This document shows positions 57,541 through 64,000 of a DNA stretch of 64,000 nucleotides, one piece after another. Origin of the DNA: Halorussus pelagicus (GTDB lineage Archaea > Halobacteriota > Halobacteria > Halobacteriales > Haladaptataceae). Below the pieces are notes generated by a model. That model was not told the DNA's origin. It saw only the letters and a program-made list of their open reading frames with translations, and did no database searches. The DNA lies in the NCBI RefSeq assembly GCF_004087835.1, contig NZ_CP035120.1:1-64000 (forward strand), in the 5' to 3' direction. Position 1 is the stretch's first letter, and every line of letters starts with the position of its first letter. Position numbers and translations under genes: made by a program.

Positions 57541-58385
57541 GCGACCACCTCTCGGGCGCTCTGCGGGACATTCCACGGAGCGCGCGGTGAATCTTCTCCG
57601 GCCACGCTCGCGGGTGCGCTCGTCGCGCCTGTGGGCGCGACGAGCGCAGAGCTATTCGGACTCGACGCGCTCTCGGGACTCGACACGTTCTCGTACCACG
57701 ACCGGTACTCGGCGGAGTCCATCACGACGATTTCGGCGGTCATGTAGGAGTGACCCGCGCCACAGAGTTCGAAGCATCTGGCCTCGTAGGTCCCCGTCTC
57801 GTTGGCGACGAACCACGTCTCCGTGGTCTGGCCCGGAATGGCGTCGGTTTTCACCCGTAACTCGGGGACGCCGAACGTGTGGAACACGTCCTCGGAAGTC
57901 GCGCGGAGGTGAACCGTCTCGCCCTCCGGCACTCGCAAGGTGCTGGACGTGTGCCCGTTCGGATAGATGAACTCCCACCCGAACCGGAACCCGACGACTT
58001 CGATTTCCATCTCCTCGTCGCTCTCGCCGGGCGGGTTGTCCTCGACGTACAGCAGCGTCCCGTAGGTCCACGCGATGAGCGAAATCACGATAATCGTACT
58101 CAGTCCGAACGAGACGAACAGTTTCCGCCCGCCGCCACCGCCGGAAGGAAGTTCGCCCACCATCGTCGCTTCGTCGTTGACCGCTCGTCCGCCGCCATCC
58201 CGGTTCTTGTAGGCGTTGTACACCATGTAGCCGACGACGACGACGCCCACGAGCGTTCCCAACACCAGAAACACCGTGAATATCTGGCGAAACACCTCGA
58301 CCCGCGTTCCCTTCGGTACGAGTCCCGACTGGAGCGGCCCGAACGCTCCGACGGCGAGGGGTAGCTCTCCGACCGACGGGTTCAT
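57537..58385 (-). CDS. Cytochrome c oxidase subunit II (Cu-A)
   Basis: About 282 aa. Two N-terminal membrane helices (EVFRQIFTVFLVLGTLVGVVVVGYMVY; LFVSFGLSTIIVISLIAWTYGTLL) flank a short loop. The soluble cupredoxin domain contains VVGFRFGWEFIYPNG, DVFHTFGVPELRVKTDAIPGQT (Cu-A His), and CFELCGAGHSYMTAEIVV with the Cu-A ligands C-x3-C-x3-H-x2-M. It accepts electrons (probably from halocyanin or cytochrome) and passes them to subunit I. A Pro/Ala/Ser-rich tail follows. ATG 58385 was chosen; ATG 58400 is possible. Confidence 0.92.
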   Translation of the reverse strand: MNPSVGELPLAVGAFGPLQSGLVPKGTRVEVFRQIFTVFLVLGTLVGVVVVGYMVYNAYKNRDGGGRAVNDEATMVGELPSGGGGGRKLFVSFGLSTIIVISLIAWTYGTLLYVEDNPPGESDEEMEIEVVGFRFGWEFIYPNGHTSSTLRVPEGETVHLRATSEDVFHTFGVPELRVKTDAIPGQTTETWFVANETGTYEARCFELCGAGHSYMTAEIVVMDSAEYRSWYENVSSPESASSPNSSALVAPTGATSAPASVAGEDSPRAPWNVPQSAREVVA

Positions 58386-58481
58386 GATGTATGATAACAT
58401 CGTTCGTGTACTTATCGGTTTCCCACAAATTTTCGTGATATAACGGGAACGCTTTTGCACTGTGGGGTGGTACCGCTTATC

Positions 58482-59012
58482 ATGAGTGGGGACGAATCAG
58501 AATACACGACGGAGCTACCCGACGACGTAACCGAGGGTGCGGAACCCGACTTCGACAACCTATGGGGTATCGTTACCGACGGACTCATCGGTGCGGTCGG
58601 TGGGTTGGTGGGTACGGGGTCGCTGACCGTGGGCCTGCTCATCGCGGCGTCGCTCGGCGTCTTCGACATCAACGAGTTCGCCACGCTGGCCGAACTTACC
58701 GGTCTGAGCGCGCTGTTCGAGTCGAACCCCGCGGCCGTCGGCTACGTCCTGTTTCTCCTCGGCGGAATGGTGATGTGGCCGCTCCTGTTCGCGTCCATCG
58801 GTTCGTACCTGCCGGGCGACAGGTTCGCGCTGAAGGGTCTCCCGTTCGGGTTCGTGCTGTGGACCGGGTTCGCCCCCGCGTTCTACTCGGAGTACACCGG
58901 ACTCGCGCTGGCGCTGTACCTCTTGTTTACGCTCGGCGGCCACTTCGCGTACGGGTTCACGCTTGGGGCCGTCTTCGATTACCTCGGTGACCGACCGGAG
59001 ACGCTGGTCTGA
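58482..59012 (+). CDS. Oxidase-linked membrane protein of unknown function
   Basis: A 176-aa membrane protein divergent from the subunit II gene (97 bp). An acidic N-terminus (DESEYTTELPDDVTEGAE) precedes four to five helices (IVTDGLIGAVGGLVGTGSLTVGLLIAASLGVF, AAVGYVLFLLGGMVMWPLLFASIGSYL, LPFGFVLWTGFAP, LALALYLLFTLGGHFAYGFTLGAVF). This pattern is regularly seen beside haloarchaeal oxidase genes, hinting at assembly or regulation. ATG 58482 lies 31 bp after CTTTTGCAC. Confidence 0.75.
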   Translation: MSGDESEYTTELPDDVTEGAEPDFDNLWGIVTDGLIGAVGGLVGTGSLTVGLLIAASLGVFDINEFATLAELTGLSALFESNPAAVGYVLFLLGGMVMWPLLFASIGSYLPGDRFALKGLPFGFVLWTGFAPAFYSEYTGLALALYLLFTLGGHFAYGFTLGAVFDYLGDRPETLV

Positions 59013-59210
59013 GTCGTCGAATTGACGCCGAGCTAACCTCTTTTCTCCGAACCGATCTCGACTTCTTACCGAGGATGGGTCCAATCACTTCCTCATCGCT
59101 TAAATGGTTCTAGAAATCAAAATTTTGTTCAAAGTTTTCTTTTGTTGAAATATATTCTCTCTCATTAAAGCCGATATTTTCTTACTACTCCATAACTAAT
59201 AAATAGTGTA
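59013..59210. other. AT-rich start of the second low-G+C patch
   Basis: About 200 bp; G+C drops sharply after 59080 (AAATCAAAATTTTGTTCAAAGTTTTC). A TATA-like AATAAATAGTG lies just before ATG 59211. No gene seen. The sharp change marks a likely insertion boundary. Confidence 0.5.
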
Positions 59211-59654
59211 ATGGCCATGCTCTCCAGACGAGATGTATTGCTCGCAGGAACGACAGGCATGCTAAGTATAACGAACGGGTGTCTCAGCTCGTTACAACAA
59301 TCTTCACCAACTGGGAAGTTGGTTGGAATAACACTTCGGAACATCGATAGTAAGAAGCATACACTTATTCTTCAACTATTTCACGAAAACGAAAGAATTG
59401 TTAATAAAAAGTATGAACTCCGTGCCCAAACCATCAGTAATAGCAAATCAGGGCATGTAACTGCTGTTAAACCTACTTGGAAATCACAAACAGAAGCATT
59501 CACAGCAAAGGTTCGTTTAGACGGGAATGAACAGTGGTCTACGCTCCATCTAAATGATGATGGCGTCTCAGGCCAGTATAAATATGAAATTCGCATTACT
59601 GAAGATGGCGAAATAGAAGGCTGGCACAAAGCGTCTGACGGGTCAGAAAAGTAG
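59211..59654 (+). CDS. Small exported lipoprotein (low-G+C patch)
   Basis: A 147-aa protein. Signal: MLSRRDVLLAGTTGMLSITNGC with RR and a lipobox ending at Cys. The mature part is a beta domain (KLVGITLRNIDSKKHTLILQLFHEN, EAFTAKVRLDGNEQWSTLHL). It is basic and AT-rich, unlike the acidic proteome. Similar design to the lipoprotein at 30785-31216, and likewise next to a larger Tat-exported protein (here convergent, stops 18 bp apart). Function unknown. Confidence 0.7.
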   Translation: MAMLSRRDVLLAGTTGMLSITNGCLSSLQQSSPTGKLVGITLRNIDSKKHTLILQLFHENERIVNKKYELRAQTISNSKSGHVTAVKPTWKSQTEAFTAKVRLDGNEQWSTLHLNDDGVSGQYKYEIRITEDGEIEGWHKASDGSEK

Positions 59655-59672
59655 CACAAGAAAGGTGGCTTC

Positions 59673-60686
59673 TTATTCGTGGAACGGTTCAGCAGAGTGG
59701 TCGTATGAGTCTGGAATGATGCGGAAGTCTGCGGGTCCTGAGCCGAGGTTAATCGGTGAATCGTCTATCGATTGCGTTGCCGTCATCGACTGGGCGTTTA
59801 GGCCCGCATCGTTTGCTTCCTGTAGGGAACTTGCAGATTTATCGGGTGTTGTCGCTTGCAGATTAAAGAGCGTACCTGTCGGGCTCTCAGCGGCGAGTTT
59901 ATCACCAAGGAATGAGATCGAAACTGCCTGTCCATCGATGTCTACTCCCGGTTCGACCCGGACCTCGAATTCAACGTGATGACTTGTTCCACTGGTCACT
60001 TCATAGTTAATTCCCGCAATGGAATCAAGTTGCCACTCAAAGTCGCGGTTTACCGTCGTGCTGTCGTCAACCCAGAGATTTTTTGCAAGTTGGTCAGCAT
60101 CCTTGACTGTCCCGATACCAGGGGCAGCACCGACGAGCGTCTCAAGGATGTTCTCAGCACGCTCCGTCTTATCCATTGAATTATTTTGCTCGGCTGGTTT
60201 GGCACCGAGTTTGCCCTGACTTTGGTCACTGTCGGGGGTCCATACTTCCTCACCGAAGTTTTTAATATTTATTGCATGACCAGTCAAGTGTGGTGAATTT
60301 CCTGCGTCCTCTTTGGTTTCATTCTGATTCGTATTGTATCCGCCCGACTTGCCACGTCCAGCGACCCGGTAGACGTGACCATATTTAAAGTCACCGTTGG
60401 GGTCTTCGCGTGGTACGGTACCGTAATATTGGACCGTCATTGTGTGTGCGATATATGTGTGTTCACCATATGCGCAGCGGTCAGGGCCGCACACTGTAAC
60501 GTCGTCAATAGAGCTATCTTGCCACTCTGGACTCGTATCGGCTCTAGTTCCAATGGTGTTTCTCCTCTCGGTAGATGCTCCCCCTATCGCTGAGAATCCA
60601 GCAATAGAGAACCCAGTAGCAGCAACTTTTTCCATCGCTTTTCTTCGTGTTACATTCGAGATCGTATTATTCTCTTTCATCTGCAT
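59673..60686 (-). CDS. Tat-exported protein of unknown function (low-G+C patch)
   Basis: A 337-aa protein with a twin-arginine-type start (NVTRRKAMEKVAATGFSIAGFSAIGGAS). Mature Cys pair in VCGPDRCAYGEH. Segments TYIAHTMTVQYYG and FKYGHVYRVAGRGKSGGYN are His/Tyr-rich. A middle helix region ILETLVGAAPGIGTVKDADQLAKNLW is followed by a beta domain HHVEFEVRVEPGVDIDGQAVSISFLGDK. Low G+C, polar composition and proximity to a recombinase gene suggest horizontal gain. It loosely resembles the exported protein at 31387-32355 in size and layout. Function unknown. Confidence 0.68.
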   Translation of the reverse strand: MQMKENNTISNVTRRKAMEKVAATGFSIAGFSAIGGASTERRNTIGTRADTSPEWQDSSIDDVTVCGPDRCAYGEHTYIAHTMTVQYYGTVPREDPNGDFKYGHVYRVAGRGKSGGYNTNQNETKEDAGNSPHLTGHAINIKNFGEEVWTPDSDQSQGKLGAKPAEQNNSMDKTERAENILETLVGAAPGIGTVKDADQLAKNLWVDDSTTVNRDFEWQLDSIAGINYEVTSGTSHHVEFEVRVEPGVDIDGQAVSISFLGDKLAAESPTGTLFNLQATTPDKSASSLQEANDAGLNAQSMTATQSIDDSPINLGSGPADFRIIPDSYDHSAEPFHE

Positions 60687-61162
60687 TGATGATAACTAAT
60701 TAACATATTATATACTTTGTGGCGGTAGAAAATATAAATTAAAAGATGAAATTCTCAGATAGTATTCTGTTATTTTGTTCTAAGTGGAATGAATTCGCAT
60801 TTCAAGCAGAATCTTGTCTGATTCCTGCATCAAAACGTGAAGGATTGCATTTGAACAGGTTTGCATGAATAAATGGCCGTATCAAAGTTATCGTTTTGAC
60901 GTTGCGATAATCGACGATTCAGATTCTATATAGCGACATAGAGTTTACAAATTATCGCTCCAATACCGCCCAATTTTCCGTGGGCCTAACAGTCCACAGC
61001 GGACCGTTATCCCCACAGAATCATAAGTAATAACATAGAACCTCCGAGACGGAGAACTATGGCCGTCTCAAAATCGGCGTTCAACTCGTCGCGGGGGCTT
61101 CTCTCTCCGTTTTCCCGCAACGCTCGACTCACCACTGAAGGTACGATCAGGCGGGGTAAATC
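60687..61162. other. AT-rich to GC-rich transition before the recombinase-like gene
   Basis: About 475 bp with no gene. G+C rises from about 60960 onward. It contains several A/T tracts, an inverted motif GAGACGGAGAACTATGGCCGTCTC at about 61045, and presumably the promoter of the following gene. A search for a target-site duplication or attachment site could begin here. Confidence 0.4.
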
Positions 61163-62425
61163 GTGACGGAATCGTCGTCCGATCCGTTCGCGGACGTGCG
61201 CTGGCCGACCTGCTCGCTCGCCGACTTTCGGGACCTCTACTGGGACATCGTCGCGCCGCGACTCCGCGCGGAGGGCCGGGACCCCGAGACCGACCGGCCG
61301 ACCCACCAGTGGTTCCGCGATGAGGGACTCCGGGCGTTCCTCGCGGCACTTCGCCGCCATCACGACCGCTCGTTCGGCGAGTTCTGGCGCGAGGACCTCG
61401 GACTCGGCGACGACGAGGAGTACGACTGGGCGACCGACCACGACGAGACGCGCGACGCGCTGGAGACGTTTCTCGACCGGCGTCGCCGTCGCCACTCGCT
61501 CCGTGAGTCGAGCATCGAGACCAAGCGCAGGCGGTTGAACCTCTACGTCAAGGCCTACCGCGAGGCTAACGGCACCGACGACCTCCTCTCGCCGGTCGCC
61601 CGCGATTCCGAGACGCCGACCCACGAGGTCGTTCACGCCTGCTACGCCGCTTTCGACCGGATAAACGAACAGGAGTACAGCGCCGCGACGAAGACCCGCG
61701 TCCGCAGCGTCGTGGACGGGTGGTACCAGCATCTCGTCGGCCGCCGACTCGCCGCGGTCAACCCCGCGACCGGTCTCTACGACGAGTTCAAGTGGCAGGC
61801 CGACCCCTCCGACCCGGCACCGCTCTCGCACGCTCACGTCCGCGCGCTCGTCGAGGCCGCCGACTCGCCGCGCGAGCGCCTACTGGTCGTTGCGCTCGCG
61901 GCGTGGGGTCTCCGGGCGAACGAGGTCGCCAGCCTCCACGTCTCCCAGTTCGTCCGGGACGTGGGCGAGGCCGAGGCCCCCTACGTCACGTTCGCGGAGC
62001 GAAAGAACGGACCGGGCGAGGTCAACCTCGTCTATGGACTGGACGCGCTCGACGCCCAACTGGACGCGCTCGCCGACCGCGAAGACTGGTCGGGCTATCT
62101 CTTCCCCTCGTCGCAAGGCGCGGACCCGCACGCGACTCGGGAGACGATTTGGTCGTGGTTCCGGACGCTGGCCGAGCGCGCGGACCTGCCCGAGAAAATC
62201 GACGGCGAGCGCCCGAGTCCGCAACTCTGTCGGCGCTACTGGTACGACACCTACACGTCGGTTCTCGAAGCCGTACTGGAGGGACTGGAGGATATCGCGG
62301 CCGAGCAGGGGAGCAGCGACCCGCGCGTCGTCCTCTCGAACTACCTGACCGAAGAACGGTCCCGGAAGGTTCGCCGGGAGTTCATGCGCTCGGAACTCGC
62401 CGAGGCGTTCGAGCGGAACGAATAA
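61163..62425 (+). CDS. Tyrosine-recombinase-like (integrase-fold) protein with degenerate active site
   Basis: A 420-aa protein. An N-terminal SAM-like DNA-binding part (about 90-200: SIETKRRRLNLYVKAYREANG, TRVRSVVDGWYQHLVGRRLAAVNPATGL) precedes a catalytic-like domain. Box I is LLVVALAAWGLRANEVASLHVSQ with the conserved Arg. The Lys strand may be FAERKNGPGEVNLVYG. Box II reads PQLCRRYWYDTYT, where the first His is Cys and the second is Trp/Tyr. A Tyr candidate is in LSNYLTEERS. So the recombinase fold is likely but the chemistry may be lost or altered. It follows the low-G+C patch and may be the element's integrase. A hairpin (GAATAAA/TTTATTC) covers its stop. Confidence 0.7.
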   Translation: MTESSSDPFADVRWPTCSLADFRDLYWDIVAPRLRAEGRDPETDRPTHQWFRDEGLRAFLAALRRHHDRSFGEFWREDLGLGDDEEYDWATDHDETRDALETFLDRRRRRHSLRESSIETKRRRLNLYVKAYREANGTDDLLSPVARDSETPTHEVVHACYAAFDRINEQEYSAATKTRVRSVVDGWYQHLVGRRLAAVNPATGLYDEFKWQADPSDPAPLSHAHVRALVEAADSPRERLLVVALAAWGLRANEVASLHVSQFVRDVGEAEAPYVTFAERKNGPGEVNLVYGLDALDAQLDALADREDWSGYLFPSSQGADPHATRETIWSWFRTLAERADLPEKIDGERPSPQLCRRYWYDTYTSVLEAVLEGLEDIAAEQGSSDPRVVLSNYLTEERSRKVRREFMRSELAEAFERNE

Positions 62426-62434
62426 ACTTTATTC
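62417..62434 (+). terminator. Short hairpin at the end of the recombinase-like gene
   Basis: GAATAAA and TTTATTC (62420-62434) form a 7-bp perfect stem with a one-base loop overlapping the TAA stop. A/T-rich; may aid termination. Confidence 0.35.
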
Positions 62435-62530
62435 CGATATACAGAAATACCTCGCGTCGATTTCTTCGTGACGAGAAAACGAGACCGATTTTCGCGGCAG
62501 TACGGGCGTCGAGTCGCCGAAATCCCTCGA

Positions 62531-62731
62531 TTAGGCGTCGTTCATCCGCTTGGCAGTCATCTCGTTACACTCCATGCACTCGGTGACACGGTACGGTTCG
62601 CGCGAGAACTCGGTGTTGTTTTGCTTTTTGCTCTCGGTCTGAATTTCGATGGTCACGTCGTGGGGCGTTGACTTTTCACATTCCTCGCAGAGTTCGGTGG
62701 TCTCCGCGAACGTCGAGTTTTGCGTTGCCAT
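62531..62731 (-). CDS. Small zinc-binding micro-protein with two CxxC knuckles
   Basis: A 66-aa protein: LCEECEKSTPHDVTIEIQTES and VTECMECNEMTAKRMND. Two CxxC knuckles about 36 residues apart, and the pattern of a rubredoxin/zinc-ribbon-like micro-protein. It is less acidic than typical proteins of this genome. Stand-alone gene. Conserved among haloarchaea in general form; function unknown. Confidence 0.78.
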   Translation of the reverse strand: MATQNSTFAETTELCEECEKSTPHDVTIEIQTESKKQNNTEFSREPYRVTECMECNEMTAKRMNDA

Positions 62732-62860
62732 TTTCCTCGTCCCGTCTCTTCGGAATGCTTCCCTATCAACGGGTAACTCGGTTGAAATGCGTTCCGCGAG
62801 TTCGAACGGTTGCAGAAGCGAGAAACGACGGCTTTTCGAGCGCGACGGTCTCGGTCCAGT

Positions 62861-63409
62861 TCACTCGGGCACGTCGAAGTCGTGGACCGGTTCGCCCGCT
62901 TCCTCGCTCATAATCTGGAGCGCGGCCGCGCCGCCGTCGCCCGCCGAGATGACGGCCTCCCACTTCTGGTCGCGTATCATCGACCCGACGGCGTAGGCGT
63001 TCTCGACGCTGGTCCGCATGTTGAGGTCCACGTCGATTAGTCCGCCCTCGGTCGTCTCGCATCCCAACTGCTCGGCCAGTTCGGTGTCGGTTCCCGTGGC
63101 GAAGACGACGTACTGGGCGTCGTACTCGCCGTCGTCGGTCGTCACAGCGAACTCCTCGCCGTCGCGCTCGACGCCGGTGACTTCTTCGCCGACGCGGAGG
63201 TCGGCGTCGAAGCTCTCGACCTGCTCGCGGGCCTGCTCCACGAACTCGGTGCCGCCGACTTCCTCGATGCCGAGGTAGTTGTAGACGTGGGCCTTGTGCA
63301 TCCACGTCTCGTCGGTGTCGAACACGACGGTATCGAGGTCGTTCTTCGCGGTGAACAGTCCGGCACTGAGTCCGGCGGGACCGCCGCCGATAATTGCGAC
63401 TGTGGGCAT
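62861..63409 (-). CDS. Small FAD-dependent pyridine nucleotide-disulfide-like oxidoreductase
   Basis: About 182 aa. FAD-binding Rossmann motif TVAIIGGGPAGLSAGLFTAKNDLDTVVFD at the start. VGEEVTGVERDGEEFAVTTDDGEYDAQYVVFATG is the second FAD strand and ATG motif. SVENAYAVGSMIRDQKWEAVISAGDGGAAALQIM resembles the C-terminal FAD loop of thioredoxin-reductase-like proteins. It lacks the NAD(P)H-binding domain and the redox CxxC, so it is a minimal flavoprotein. ATG 63409 was chosen; upstream frames are basic. A shortened thioredoxin reductase with unknown electron donor is the likely identity. Confidence 0.85.
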   Translation of the reverse strand: MPTVAIIGGGPAGLSAGLFTAKNDLDTVVFDTDETWMHKAHVYNYLGIEEVGGTEFVEQAREQVESFDADLRVGEEVTGVERDGEEFAVTTDDGEYDAQYVVFATGTDTELAEQLGCETTEGGLIDVDLNMRTSVENAYAVGSMIRDQKWEAVISAGDGGAAALQIMSEEAGEPVHDFDVPE

Positions 63410-63550
63410 ATGGTATCGGTTTCGCTTTTCTCGCAAATAAGTGTTGGCGCGAGCGGCCGACTTTGCCAGTTTCCGGGCGGAGACCACTACCCCAACGTTC
63501 GTCGCGCTCTCGCTCGACCGATTTTTGCCGGTCCGTCGCGTTCTCCCGAC

Positions 63551-63691
63551 GTGATTCGCCTCCCGATTCGGCGGTGTCCGAACTGCCGGTACGTCGGCCT
63601 GACTCGGACGTTCGTCTCCGAGGAGGGCGCGCGCTACCGGTGTCCGCGGTGTGGTACCGAGGTCGAATCTCCGGACCCGCGCCTCGCGTGA
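63551..63691 (+). CDS. 46-aa zinc-ribbon micro-protein
   Basis: A short frame from GTG 63551: IRLPIRRCPNCRYVGLTRTFVSEEGARYRCPRCGTEVESPDPRLA. Two CPxC(G) knuckles (CPNC and CPRCG) about 23 residues apart, one zinc ribbon. It is shorter than common length cut-offs. Function unknown. Confidence 0.65.
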   Translation: MIRLPIRRCPNCRYVGLTRTFVSEEGARYRCPRCGTEVESPDPRLA

Positions 63692-63859
63692 CACCGGCGT
63701 TTCCGTTGTTTCGCTCACGCGCCGACCGCTGGCCGGGTCGCGTCCGCGGCCGACGAGATGAAACACTCTCTGGAACCTCCAACTCGGTTGTCGTCGAGTC
63801 GTTCTCCGCGGTCGTCGCCGAACCGAACTCGTAAATCGCTACCGGCCCAAACGACGGAT

Positions 63860-64000
63860 ATGCTTCGCAAGGCGGGGACGCTGGCGCCTCTCGATGCGGG
63901 GCACGGCGCGACCCCCGACCTCGGGTTCGTCGCCCTGCTCGCGCTGGCGGGTCTCGGGTCGGCAGTCCTCGTCGGTCTCGCGCTGGCCGCGCTCCTCCGG
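63860..64000 (+). CDS. Membrane protein, cut by the right edge of the window
   Basis: Begins with ATG 63860: MLRKAGTLAPLDAGHGATPDL then a hydrophobic helix FVALLALAGLGSAVLVGLALAALL. Only 47 residues are present and the frame is open to the last base, so the protein continues beyond the window. An N-terminal membrane segment is clear; the family cannot be determined. Confidence 0.6.
   Translation, partial: MLRKAGTLAPLDAGHGATPDLGFVALLALAGLGSAVLVGLALAALLR

Overview
The window is chromosomal DNA from a haloarchaeon (class Halobacteria). The evidence is high G+C with strongly acidic proteins, GTG/ATG starts about 25-32 bp after TATA-like boxes (leaderless transcripts), many twin-arginine signal peptides, Bat-type (HTH-10) and HalX regulators, PGF-CTERM and CPxCG-type micro-proteins, and a haloarchaeal type I-B-like CRISPR repeat. 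The genus cannot be fixed from sequence alone; a Halorussus/Haladaptatus-like organism is a low-confidence guess.

Layout. 0-3.6 kb: M24 peptidase, a small protein, then a 29-repeat CRISPR array with leader and no cas genes nearby. 3.8-8.0 kb: a very large multi-PAS/GAF Bat regulator whose receiver-like N-terminus is split off by an apparent frameshift at a CGAG repeat. 8-21.5 kb: pilin, Tat-exported trypsin-like protein, MutS-family ATPase, GT87-like membrane enzyme, HEAT-pseudokinase, membrane protein, orphan sugar-binding protein, regulators including HalX, a hydrolase and GNAT. 21.5-27.3 kb: a ParA ATPase and a small RHH-like partner in an overlapping operon, set among several intergenic dyad clusters built from CGTTTN/NAAACG hexads; a standalone MCM N-terminal domain protein lies close by. 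More hexad clusters occur at 27.2 and 34.1 kb. 27.3-37.5 kb: metabolic genes (HpcH/HpaI aldolase + threonine-synthase-like pair, CDGSH protein, a broken old-yellow-enzyme gene, HTTM protein, redox proteins) and a low-G+C patch with a Tat-exported protein and a lipoprotein. 37.6-44.7 kb: stand-alone heme-copper oxidase subunit I, NikR, a 1174-aa PKD surface protein, a beta-helix protein and a 47-aa zinc protein. 44.9-53.8 kb: intein-bearing XPB/Rad25-like helicase, second beta-helix protein, CsaA-like protein, GH5-like lipoprotein, small proteins, PKD doublet. 53.9-59.0 kb: a cytochrome oxidase cluster with fused subunits I+III, subunit II, a subunit IV-like protein and associated membrane proteins. 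59.2-61.1 kb: second low-G+C patch with a lipoprotein and a Tat-exported protein, followed by a tyrosine-recombinase-like gene. 62.5-64 kb: zinc micro-proteins, a small flavoprotein and a gene cut by the window edge.

How the parts work together. Two oxidase loci feed aerobic respiration. The Bat/HTH-10, HalX, PadR, NikR and winged-helix proteins suggest dense sensing and regulation. The best candidate for an undescribed system is ParA + RHH-like partner + the dispersed hexad dyads, which look like a segregation or nucleoid-positioning module with autoregulation. Other points worth checking are the CRISPR repeat mosaic, the two slippage-type frameshifts, the MCM fragment and the two low-G+C secreted-protein/lipoprotein patches.
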